This document shows, one piece after another, positions 40,579-48,105 of a stretch of DNA of 64,000 nucleotides (positions within the stretch are counted from its first letter, which is position 1; each line of letters starts with the position of its first letter). Location: assembly GCF_014930365.1 (NCBI RefSeq), contig NZ_JABXWI010000018.1, positions 62,001-126,000 on the forward strand. The letters run 5' to 3'. The position numbers were made by a program, and so were the translations under genes. The DNA comes from Streptomyces caniscabiei. GTDB taxonomy: Bacteria; Actinomycetota; Actinomycetes; Streptomycetales; Streptomycetaceae. The notes below the pieces were generated by a model, which searched no databases, was not told the DNA's origin, and saw only the letters and a program-made list of their open reading frames with translations.

Positions 40579-41385
40579 ATGCCTGCTGCGCGGATACGCA
40601 GTTGGAAGTCGGTCGCTCTCGCGACGTCGGCCGTGCTCGTCGGTATCGTCCTCCCGGCGGCCACCGCCACCCCCGCCTCGGCGACGACCACCGCCTACGA
40701 CGCGACGTACTACAAGAACGCGGTCGGCAAGACCGGTACGGCCCTGAAGTCCTCCCTCCACACGATCATCAGCGCCAACGTCTCGAAGATCTCGTACTCC
40801 GCGGTCTGGGACGCGCTGAAGGTCACCGACCAGGACCCGAACAACAGCAGCAACGTGCTCCTGCTGTACAGCGGTGTCTCCCGCAGCAAGTCCCTCAACG
40901 GCGGTGACGTCGGCGACTGGAACCGCGAGCACACCTGGGCCAAGTCGCACGGCGACTTCGGCGAGGCCATCGGGCCGGGCACCGACCTGCACCACCTGCG
41001 CGCCTGCGACGTGGTGATCAACAGCACCCGTGGGAACCTCGACTTCGACAACGGCGGCAGCACCGTCACCAACGGCGGCGGCAGCACCGTCGACTCCGAC
41101 TCCTTCGCGCCGCGCGCCGCGGACCGGGGCGACGTGGCCCGCATCATCCTCTACATGGCCGTCCGCTACGAGGGCGACGACGGCTGGCCCAACCTGGAGC
41201 CCAACGAGAAGGTCGGCAACGGCTCCAACCCCTACATGGGCAAGCTCTCCGTCCTGAAGGCCTGGAACGAGGCGGACCCGCCGAGCGCCTTCGAGGAGCG
41301 CCGCAACCAGGTCATCTACGACACCTACCAGCACAACCGCAACCCGTTCATCGACCACCCGGAGTGGGTCGAGGCGATCTGGTAG
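40579..41385 (+). CDS. Secreted endonuclease I family nuclease
   Basis: A 268-residue exported nuclease. The signal 'SWKSVALATSAVLVGIVLP' ends with 'ATPASATTTAYD' as the cleavage region. The catalytic core matches endonuclease I (EndA/NucM): 'GGDVGDWNREHTWAKSHGD' containing N-R-E-H-T-W, then 'GTDLHHLRACDVVINSTRGN' (L-H-H-L-R and N-S-x-R-x-N), which build the His-Me finger site. Such nucleases degrade DNA outside the cell for nutrients or during programmed death. GGGAAGGGA lies 8 bases before ATG 40579. Monocistronic, followed by a strong terminator. Confidence 0.94.
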   Translation: MPAARIRSWKSVALATSAVLVGIVLPAATATPASATTTAYDATYYKNAVGKTGTALKSSLHTIISANVSKISYSAVWDALKVTDQDPNNSSNVLLLYSGVSRSKSLNGGDVGDWNREHTWAKSHGDFGEAIGPGTDLHHLRACDVVINSTRGNLDFDNGGSTVTNGGGSTVDSDSFAPRAADRGDVARIILYMAVRYEGDDGWPNLEPNEKVGNGSNPYMGKLSVLKAWNEADPPSAFEERRNQVIYDTYQHNRNPFIDHPEWVEAIW

Positions 41386-41403
41386 CCGCCCGCCGAGCAC
41401 GGC

Positions 41404-41447
41404 GAACCCCCGGCCCCGTACAACCCCCACGTACGGGCCGGGGGTTC
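41404..41447. terminator. Strong hairpin after the endonuclease gene
   Basis: GAACCCCCGGCCCCGTAC (41404-41421) pairs with GTACGGGCCGGGGGTTC (41431-41447) with one bulged C and a 9-base loop, 18 bases after the stop. A typical streptomycete factor-independent terminator. Confidence 0.85.
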
Positions 41448-41603
41448 ACCCTGTGTCCCGCCGCAGCCGCCCGCCCTGACAGGGTCACTCAGTTACCGAC
41501 CCATGACATTCGCACGTACAACCGATGAAGGCCCCGTCGAGTCGGACTACACGGACGCGGCTCCTCCGCCACGCCGGACCACACCGACCCGAAAGGCACG
41601 TGC

Positions 41604-43088
41604 ATGTCACGAGCACGACACAGCATCCGCGCGACACGGCTGAGCGCCTCCGTGGCGGCGGTGGCGCTGCTGACCGGGGGCCTGACGGCCCTGTCGCTCG
41701 GCCCGGCCTCGGCGGCCCCCGCGAAGGTGGGCGTGGCGGACGACTTCAACGGCGACGGGTACGCCGACCTGGTCGTGGGCGCCCCGAACGCCACGATCTC
41801 GGCGAAGGCCAAGGCGGGCTACGTGACCGTCCTGTACGGCTCGAAGAGCGGCGTCTCGCCCACGAACAAGAAGCTGATCAGCCGCTCGACGACCGGGGTC
41901 CCCGGCTCCGCCACCGCGAACCAGCGCTTCGGCTCGACGTTCACCAAGGGCGACCTGGACCGCGACGGCTACGGCGACCTGGTGATCGCGGGCGGTACGG
42001 CGGGTTCGGTGATCGTCTGGGGCTCGGCGTCCGGGCTGACAGGCGGCACGAGCATCGCCGCCTACGGGGCGGCCCCGCAGGCGGGCGACTTCGACGGCGA
42101 CGGCAAGACCGACCTCGCGCTGTTCTCCGCGCAGTCCGTCGGCGGCGACGACCCCGAGGGCGCGCCGGCGGCCCTGTGGAAGGGCCCGGTCTCCCGCGCG
42201 GGCAAGCCCGCCGCCGTCCTCCCCCTCCTCGACAAGTCGCTGTGGTGGGGCTGGTACGAGGACGACGCGTCCTGCGCGACCGGCGGCGGCTGCGAGAACG
42301 GTCCGTCCTCCATCACCGGCCCGGTGGTCTCCGGCCAGGTCGGCGACGTCAACGGCGACGGCCGGGACGACCTCGTCCAGTGGCACTACACGGGCGACGG
42401 CACCTACGGCAACCGCCTCCTCCTGGGCGGCGCCTCGGGCTTCACCCGGGGCTGGGTGCCCGGGGACGACGTGAGCCGCGACCCGGCGGGCACGGGCATC
42501 GGCGACGTGAACGGTGACGGCTACGACGACGTGGTCGTGGGCGCCGAGGGCTGGTCCGACCAGGTCCGCGTGGCCTACGGCTCGCCCACCGGCACGTCCG
42601 AGGAGAACGTCCAGACCTTCGACCAGAGCCTGCCCGGCTTCCCCGGCGCGCAGGAGGAGGGCGACCTCGTCGGCTCGGCGGTCTCGGTCGCCGACGTCAC
42701 CGGCGACGGTTACGCCGACATCGCCCTCGGCATCGCGTACGAGGACGTCGACGGCATCGTGAACACCGGCTCGGTCGCCCTCGTCCCCGGCACCGCCTCC
42801 GGTGTCACGGGCGCCGGCACCAAGGTCTTCCACCAGAACACCGCCGGGGTCCCCGGTGTCGCCGAGGCGGAGGACAAGTTCGGCACCACCACGGCGCTGC
42901 TGGACCTCAACGGCAACGGTCACGCCGACCTCGCCGTGGGCGCGCCCGCCGAGAACAGCGACAACGGCGCCGTCTGGGTCCTGCCCGGCACCGCCACCGG
43001 CCCGACCACCACCTCGGCCCTGGCCTTCGGCCCCGGGGACGTGGCGGGACCGGCCACGGACGCGATGTTCGGCGCGGCTCTGCGCTGA
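41604..43088 (+). CDS. Secreted FG-GAP (integrin-alpha-like beta-propeller) protein
   Basis: A 494-residue exported protein with Sec signal 'MSRARHSIRATRLSASVAA' and cleavage after 'SLGPASAA'. The mature chain consists of FG-GAP repeats with calcium-binding loops: 'DDFNGDGYADLVVGAP', 'GDLDRDGYGDLVIAG', 'GDFDGDGKTDLALF', 'GDVNGDGRDDLVQW', 'GDVNGDGYDDVVVGA', 'ADVTGDGYADIALG' and 'LDLNGNGHADLAVGAP', i.e. seven blades of a propeller. Likely an adhesive or substrate-binding surface protein; no catalytic domain is fused. GAAAGG lies 7 bases before ATG 41604. Confidence 0.95.
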   Translation: MSRARHSIRATRLSASVAAVALLTGGLTALSLGPASAAPAKVGVADDFNGDGYADLVVGAPNATISAKAKAGYVTVLYGSKSGVSPTNKKLISRSTTGVPGSATANQRFGSTFTKGDLDRDGYGDLVIAGGTAGSVIVWGSASGLTGGTSIAAYGAAPQAGDFDGDGKTDLALFSAQSVGGDDPEGAPAALWKGPVSRAGKPAAVLPLLDKSLWWGWYEDDASCATGGGCENGPSSITGPVVSGQVGDVNGDGRDDLVQWHYTGDGTYGNRLLLGGASGFTRGWVPGDDVSRDPAGTGIGDVNGDGYDDVVVGAEGWSDQVRVAYGSPTGTSEENVQTFDQSLPGFPGAQEEGDLVGSAVSVADVTGDGYADIALGIAYEDVDGIVNTGSVALVPGTASGVTGAGTKVFHQNTAGVPGVAEAEDKFGTTTALLDLNGNGHADLAVGAPAENSDNGAVWVLPGTATGPTTTSALAFGPGDVAGPATDAMFGAALR

Positions 43089-43161
43089 CACCGGTCGCGG
43101 CGCGCGCACCCGGCGGTACCGGGACGCGCGCCGCACCACATCAATGTCGTTGAGCGGCCGG

Positions 43162-44088
43162 TCAGGCCGTGTGCCGAAGGATCTCCTCCGCCAGGCGGGC
43201 GTCCAGCGCGGACGGCAGGGTGTGTCCCAGCCCCTCGATCATGACCAGTTCGGCCCCCGGAACGGCGGCGGCGGTCGCCTCCGCGTGAGCCGGCGGGAAC
43301 ATCGGGTCCTCCGTGCCGTGCAGGACGAGCGTCGGCGCGGTGACGGAGGCCAGGGCCGCCGTGTCGTCCCCGCCGGCCGCCCCGGCGAGGGTGTGGTGGA
43401 AGCCGGCCGCCAGATCACGCGCCCGCTCGAACACCCGGCGCTCCATGGCCCGGTACTCCTCCTCGTCGAACGGCAGCACCTGGCCGTGCAGCACCCGCCA
43501 CAGCGGCAGCCGCAGGGCGAGGTGCGCTTCGAGGCCCGCCTCCGGATCGGGGAGGGAGGCGGCGAGCACGGCGAGCAACTCGGCTTCGGGCGGCGGCAGT
43601 TGACCGGGCGCCGGGGGCTTCCCCGCCATGGCCCGGGTCACCACCGCCGCCATGTCCGTACCGAGCGGCTGGGACGACAGGCTCGTCAGGGTCAGCACCC
43701 GTTCCGGATCGGTGACGGCGATCCGCTGGGCGATGATCCCGCCCAGCGAGGCCCCCACGAGATGCGCCTTCCGCACGCCGAACGCGTCGAGCACGGCGAG
43801 CGCGTCCGAGGCCAGGTCGGCGACGGTGTACGGCCGCACGGCGAAGTCGACGACGGAGGACCGCCCGGTGTCACGGTGGTCGTACCGGATCACCCGCCGC
43901 CCGCCCCCGACCAGCCGCCGAACGATCCCGTCGTTCCACTGCACCCCCTGCGCCTGCGCGCCCATGACCAGCAGCACGACCGGATGCTCCGGCCCGCCGA
44001 ACTCCTCGGCCCACAGCTCGATGCCGTCCACGGGAACGATCCGCTCACGGCCGACCAGGACGTCGTGCGTCTCTCTATTTTCCTGCAT
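43162..44088 (-). CDS. Alpha/beta hydrolase
   Basis: A 308-residue alpha/beta-hydrolase. The oxyanion region 'VVLLVMGAQAQGVQWND' is followed by 'VIRYDHRDTGRSS', the nucleophile elbow 'HLVGASLGGIIAQRIA' (Ser), the acid in 'LVLHGTEDPMFPP' and the His in 'MIEGLGHTLPSAL'. An intact triad places it among proline-iminopeptidase/esterase-like enzymes; the substrate is unknown. It is divergent from a TetR-family gene 86 bases away, so that protein probably regulates it. Ribosome site is weak at ATG 44088. Confidence 0.92.
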   Translation of the reverse strand: MQENRETHDVLVGRERIVPVDGIELWAEEFGGPEHPVVLLVMGAQAQGVQWNDGIVRRLVGGGRRVIRYDHRDTGRSSVVDFAVRPYTVADLASDALAVLDAFGVRKAHLVGASLGGIIAQRIAVTDPERVLTLTSLSSQPLGTDMAAVVTRAMAGKPPAPGQLPPPEAELLAVLAASLPDPEAGLEAHLALRLPLWRVLHGQVLPFDEEEYRAMERRVFERARDLAAGFHHTLAGAAGGDDTAALASVTAPTLVLHGTEDPMFPPAHAEATAAAVPGAELVMIEGLGHTLPSALDARLAEEILRHTA

Positions 44089-44174
44089 GGTCGTTCAAGA
44101 TAATGACCGGCGGCGGATCGCGCACGCTCTTTTCGCGGTGGACGCCCCGCCCTCGCGCCCGGCACCCTGATCAC

Positions 44175-44789
44175 ATGGCCGGAGTCAAGGGGCAGGTGCA
44201 GCAACGGGGCGTGGAACGCCGTCGCGCGATGGTGGACGCGGCGATCACGCTCTTCTCCCGGCAGGGCGTACGGGGCACGGGCGTCGCCGCGATCGCCGAA
44301 CAGGCCGGCGTCACCCCGTCCGCGCTCATCCACCACTTCGGCAGCAAGGACGGCCTGGTCCAGGCGGTCCTGGAGGAGGCCGACCGCCGCGCCCTGGCCC
44401 GCCTGTCGGCCACCCCGGCCGCGGAGCCGACCCTCGCCGAGGCCTTCGACTGGTTCGTACGGGACGCGGAGCACACGGCCGCCGGCGAGCGCGAACTGAC
44501 CGCCCTGCACACGACCTTGACGGCGGAGAACCTGACGCCCGGCACCGCCCTGCACACCTGGTTCCGCGACCGGGGCCGCGCCCTCCGCGCCCACCTGACG
44601 GCCCTCTTCACCCGCGCGACCTCGGACGGCTCGGCCCGCCCGGACGTGGACCCGGCGACGCTGGCCACGGAAGTGGCCGCCTTCCTGGAAGGAGCCCACC
44701 TCCTCTGGCTCCTGGACCCCGAACAGGTGGATCTGCCCGCCGTACACCGCGGCTACTTCGAGGGGTTGACGGCCCGCCTCCGCCCCTGA
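44175..44789 (+). CDS. TetR/AcrR family transcriptional regulator
   Basis: A 204-residue regulator with the canonical TetR HTH in residues 15-62 ('RAMVDAAITLFSRQGVRGTG', 'VAAIAEQAGVTPSALIHHFG', 'SKDGLVQAVLEEADRRAL') and a variable all-helical ligand domain, Asp/Glu-rich around residue 80. ATG 44175 lacks a ribosome site and may be leaderless; a GATAAT at 44099 is a possible -10 element. Divergent from the hydrolase gene, the usual arrangement for a local repressor of a detoxifying enzyme. Ligand unknown. Confidence 0.92.
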   Translation: MAGVKGQVQQRGVERRRAMVDAAITLFSRQGVRGTGVAAIAEQAGVTPSALIHHFGSKDGLVQAVLEEADRRALARLSATPAAEPTLAEAFDWFVRDAEHTAAGERELTALHTTLTAENLTPGTALHTWFRDRGRALRAHLTALFTRATSDGSARPDVDPATLATEVAAFLEGAHLLWLLDPEQVDLPAVHRGYFEGLTARLRP

Positions 44790-44806
44790 CCGCCTTCCCG
44801 AAACCG

Positions 44807-45211
44807 TCAGACCTCGATCGTCACGCCACCGCTCGGAAAATCGAGGGAACCGGCATCGGTCTCTTGGATCCGGGGCCCGGCTTCCCATGGCCGAAACCCC
44901 AGAAGGGGCCGTGGCGTGCCCCCACCCCATGAATCCCAAGGGGCGAAGAAGACCGGGTTCTTGACGATCGGGCCGTACGGGCCGACCACGACCGGTTCTC
45001 CGATCGACGTCCTGATGACGTGCAGCAGTTGGCGCACCTGATCGACATCAGCCCCGTCGGCGCGACTCCAACTGCCGAGCCAAGAGGCAGGTGGAAGCGA
45101 ATCGGCCGCCCTGAGGCAGACCCAGGTTCTCGCGGAGACCTCCGCGTCCCCCCGTAGGACGTACGCCGTGAAGCGCACAGACGAGTCCAGCCGAACGGCC
45201 CACGCCTCCAC
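44807..45211 (-). CDS. Hypothetical protein, atypical codon use
   Basis: A 134-residue soluble protein of no recognised family. Visible features: 'RFTAYVLRGDAEVSARTWVC', 'ADVDQVRQLLHVIRTSIGE', 'VVVGPYGPIVKNPVFFAPWD' and a Trp/Pro-rich 'PWDSWGGGTPRPLLGFRPWE'. Third positions are less GC-rich than its neighbours (codons such as CCT, GAT, TTT, AGA), which may mean recent acquisition. A competing frame on the same strand (44821-45336) lacks coding character. It is tail-to-tail with the TetR gene. Confidence 0.6.
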   Translation of the reverse strand: MEAWAVRLDSSVRFTAYVLRGDAEVSARTWVCLRAADSLPPASWLGSWSRADGADVDQVRQLLHVIRTSIGEPVVVGPYGPIVKNPVFFAPWDSWGGGTPRPLLGFRPWEAGPRIQETDAGSLDFPSGGVTIEV

Positions 45212-45265
45212 TGGCTTCCTCCGATCACGAGCCCGACGGCCGCGGCCCTTCTCGTGCGCCCCGCG

Positions 45266-46951
45266 TCAGAGGTGTGTCGGCGCGAACATCCGCAGCACCG
45301 CCGGCAGGACGACCACCGAAGGGCCCGGTGTGGCAAGGGACTTGGTGAGGTCGGTCGTGAGGGTTTCGGGGGTGGTGCGGGTGGCCGGGACGCCGAACGA
45401 CTCCGCCAGCGCCACGAAGTCCGGCCGCTTCAACTCCGTGCCGGTCGTCTCGCCGAACGTGTCCGTCATGTACTCGCGCAGGATGCCGTACCCGCCGTCG
45501 TCGACGATCAGCCAGGTGACGTTCAGGTCGTACTGCCGGGCCGTGGCCAGTTCGGCGATCGAGTAGAGCGCGCCGCCGTCGCCGGAGACGGCCAGCACCG
45601 GCTGGGTCGGGTCGGCCGCCGCCGCGCCGAGGGCCGCCGGGAACGCGTAGCCGAGGCCGCCGGAACCCTGCGCGGAGTGCATGGTGTTGGGGCCCTTGGG
45701 GTCGAACGCCGACCAGGCCCAGTAGGACAGGATCGTCATGTCCCAGAAGGAGGGGGCGCGGGACGGCAGGGCCCGCCGGACGGACGCCAACAGGTCCTGT
45801 TCCAGGGTGAGTTCCTGGGCGTCGATGCGCGCGCGGACACGGTCGAGCACCGCACGGACCCGGTCGGGGGCGGACGCGTCCTCCCGTGCGCCCTCGATCG
45901 TCTCCAGCAGGGCCTGGAGCGCGAGGCGCGCGTCCGCGTGGATGCCCAGCGCGGGGTGGTTGGACTCCAGCTTCCCGAGGTCCGCCTCGATCTGGATCAC
46001 CCGGCCCCGGGGCCTGAACGTGTGGTAGTTCGAGGACAGTTCGCCCAGTCCCGAACCGACCACCAACAACACGTCCGCGTCCTCCAGGAAGTCCGTCGTG
46101 TGCCGGTCCTCCACCCAGGACTGGAGCGACAGCGGATGCGTCCACGGGAAGGCGCCCTTCCCCCCGTACGTCGTCACGACCGGCGCCGACAGCCGCTCCG
46201 CCAGCGTCCGCAGCTTGCCGGAGGCGTCCGCCCGGACGACCCCGCCACCCGCGATGATCGCCGGGCGGGAGGCGGACGACAGCAAGTGGGCGGCCACGGC
46301 GGTCAGTTCGGGGCGCGGCGGCAACTCCTCGGGGAAGGCGTCGCCGCCCGTCACCACCGGGATCGACGTCTCGGCAAGCAGCACGTCCTGCGGGATCTCC
46401 ACCCACACCGGGCCGTGCGGGGCGGTCAGCGCCGACTTCCAGGCCGCCTCGATCGCGGACGGGATCTGGGACTGCGTACGGACGGTGTGGACCGACTTCA
46501 CGACGCCCCGGAACGAGGCGGCCTGGTCCGGGAGTTCATGGAGGTAGCCGTGCCGGCCGCCGCCCAGGCCCGCCGTCGGGATCTGGCTGCTGATGGCGAG
46601 GACGGGGGCGGAGGCGGAGGCGGCCTCCTGGAGCGCGGCCAGCGACGTCAGCGCGCCGGGCCCGGTCGACAGCAGCAGCGGCGCCGCCTCCCCCGTGATC
46701 CGCCCGTACGCGTCCGCCGCGAACCCGGCGTTGTTCTCCACCCGCAGCCCGATGTAGCGCAGATCCGACCGCCGCAGCGCGTCGAACACGCCGAGCGCGT
46801 GCTGGCCGGGCAGTCCGAAGACCGTCGTCGCGCCGAGCCCGGCCAGCGTCTCCACGACCAGGTCCCCGCCGATGCGGCCGGGGGGAGGGTTCAGCGCGGC
46901 CTCCGTCTGGGCGGCCGTCGGGCGGAGTACCAGGTCGTGGTCGTGGGTCAC
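45266..46951 (-). CDS. Thiamine pyrophosphate enzyme, acetolactate synthase-like
   Basis: A 561-residue ThDP enzyme with the three-domain acetolactate synthase/2-keto acid decarboxylase layout. The pyrimidine domain opens 'IGGDLVVETLAGLGATTVFG' with the catalytic Glu in 'YIGLRVENNAGFAADAYGR'; the central domain follows; the diphosphate domain has 'GGLGYAFPAALGAAAADP', 'AVSGDGGALYSIAELATARQ' and 'DDGGYGILREYMTDTFG', the G-D-G...N-type Mg motif. ATG 46951 overlaps the agmatinase stop (ATGA), so it is coupled to agmatinase; an authentic branched-chain role is therefore doubtful. Possibly processes a keto acid from guanidino-acid breakdown (inference). Confidence 0.92.
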   Translation of the reverse strand: MTHDHDLVLRPTAAQTEAALNPPPGRIGGDLVVETLAGLGATTVFGLPGQHALGVFDALRRSDLRYIGLRVENNAGFAADAYGRITGEAAPLLLSTGPGALTSLAALQEAASASAPVLAISSQIPTAGLGGGRHGYLHELPDQAASFRGVVKSVHTVRTQSQIPSAIEAAWKSALTAPHGPVWVEIPQDVLLAETSIPVVTGGDAFPEELPPRPELTAVAAHLLSSASRPAIIAGGGVVRADASGKLRTLAERLSAPVVTTYGGKGAFPWTHPLSLQSWVEDRHTTDFLEDADVLLVVGSGLGELSSNYHTFRPRGRVIQIEADLGKLESNHPALGIHADARLALQALLETIEGAREDASAPDRVRAVLDRVRARIDAQELTLEQDLLASVRRALPSRAPSFWDMTILSYWAWSAFDPKGPNTMHSAQGSGGLGYAFPAALGAAAADPTQPVLAVSGDGGALYSIAELATARQYDLNVTWLIVDDGGYGILREYMTDTFGETTGTELKRPDFVALAESFGVPATRTTPETLTTDLTKSLATPGPSVVVLPAVLRMFAPTHL

Positions 46952-47949
46952 TGGCCCTCGTTCTCCTTACGCGCCTCGGCGATCTGGCGGGACATGATCG
47001 TGGTGAGTTCGTACGCCGTGTGCGAGGCGGCCACCGCGGTGATCTCGGCGTGATCGTACGCGGGCGCCACCTCGACGACGTCGGCGGAGACCAGGTTGCA
47101 GGAGGCGAGGCCGCGCAGGATCTCCAGCAACTCGCGGGAGGTCATGCCGCCGGCCTCGGGCGTCCCGGTGCCGGGCGCGTGGGCCGGGTCGAGGCAGTCG
47201 ATGTCGATGGAGATGTACAGGGGGCGGCCCCCGATCCGCTGGCGCAGCTGGTCGGCGATCTCGTCGACGCCGCGCCGCATCACGTCCGCCGACGTGACGA
47301 TCCCGAAGCCCATCTTCTCGTCGTCGGTGAGGTCCTGCTTGCCGTACAGCGGCCCGCGCGTGCCCACGTGGGAGAGGGCGGACGTGTCCAGGATCCCCTC
47401 CTCGACCGCCCGCCGGAACGGGGTGCCGTGCGTGTACTCGGCGCCGAAGTACGTGTCCCAGGTGTCGAGGTGCGCGTCGAAGTGGAGCAGCGCGACCGGG
47501 CCGTGCTTCTTGGCGACCGACCGCAGCAGCGGCAGCGCGATGGTGTGGTCGCCGCCGAGGGTCATCAGCCGGGCCCCGGTGCCGAGCAGCTCGTCCGCCG
47601 CCGCCTCCACCGTCTCCACCGCCTCGTTGATGTCGAACGGGTTGGCGGCGATGTCACCGGCGTCCGCGACCTGGGCGAGGGCGAACGGGGAGGCGTCCTG
47701 GGCCGGGTTGTAGGGACGGAGCAGCCGGGACGCCTCGCGGATCGCGTTGCCGCCGAAGCGGGCGCCCGGCCGGTAGGAGACGCCCGAGTCGAACGGCACC
47801 CCCACGACCGCGACGTCCGCCCGGCCCACCTCGTCCAGGCGCGGCAGCCGGGCGTAGGTCGCGGGCCCGGCGTAGCGCGGGATCCGGGAGGAGTCGACGG
47901 GGCCGCGGGGCAGGTCGACGGGGCCGCGGGGCGTCTCGTTGCCGCTCAT
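46948..47949 (-). CDS. speB: Agmatinase / guanidino-acid ureohydrolase
   Basis: A 333-residue ureohydrolase that removes urea from agmatine or a related guanidino compound. The binuclear manganese ligands are in 'MTLGGDHTIALPLLRSV' (H), 'LLHFDAHLDTWDTY' (D-A-H-x-D) and 'SIDIDCLDPAHAPGTGTPE' (D-x-D). The N-terminus 'AGPATYARLPRLDEV' is typical of actinobacterial agmatinase/guanidinobutyrase. Its GAAGG site sits about 12 bases before ATG 47949. It forms a two-gene operon with the ThDP enzyme and is divergent from a PucR regulator. Substrate specificity (agmatine or 4-guanidinobutyrate) cannot be settled from sequence. Confidence 0.92.
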   Translation of the reverse strand: MSGNETPRGPVDLPRGPVDSSRIPRYAGPATYARLPRLDEVGRADVAVVGVPFDSGVSYRPGARFGGNAIREASRLLRPYNPAQDASPFALAQVADAGDIAANPFDINEAVETVEAAADELLGTGARLMTLGGDHTIALPLLRSVAKKHGPVALLHFDAHLDTWDTYFGAEYTHGTPFRRAVEEGILDTSALSHVGTRGPLYGKQDLTDDEKMGFGIVTSADVMRRGVDEIADQLRQRIGGRPLYISIDIDCLDPAHAPGTGTPEAGGMTSRELLEILRGLASCNLVSADVVEVAPAYDHAEITAVAASHTAYELTTIMSRQIAEARKENEGQ

Positions 47950-48066
47950 GATGCTGTGCCTTCTTTCCTGCGGGGTGCCGGGTGGCCTGAGACCGACCGG
48001 AGACGGTGACGGTGACAGTGACGGGCATCGACCCTAGGTCGCCGCCGCACGACTGCGAAGTGTACG

Positions 48067-48091
48067 TTTCATCCATTCGAGCGTGATGAAA
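48067..48091. promoter_or_regulatory. Inverted repeat between speB and pucR-like genes
   Basis: TTTCATC (48067-48073) and GATGAAA (48085-48091) form a 7-bp inverted repeat with an 11-base spacer, just upstream of the PucR ribosome site. Candidate operator for the PucR protein controlling both directions. Confidence 0.5.
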
Positions 48092-48105
48092 TGGAGGAAG
48101 TGCAT

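Noticed and set aside
44821..45336. Alternative 171-codon minus-strand frame
   Set aside because: Arg/Ser-rich composition and wrong-frame codon bias compared with the 134-codon frame at 44807-45211.
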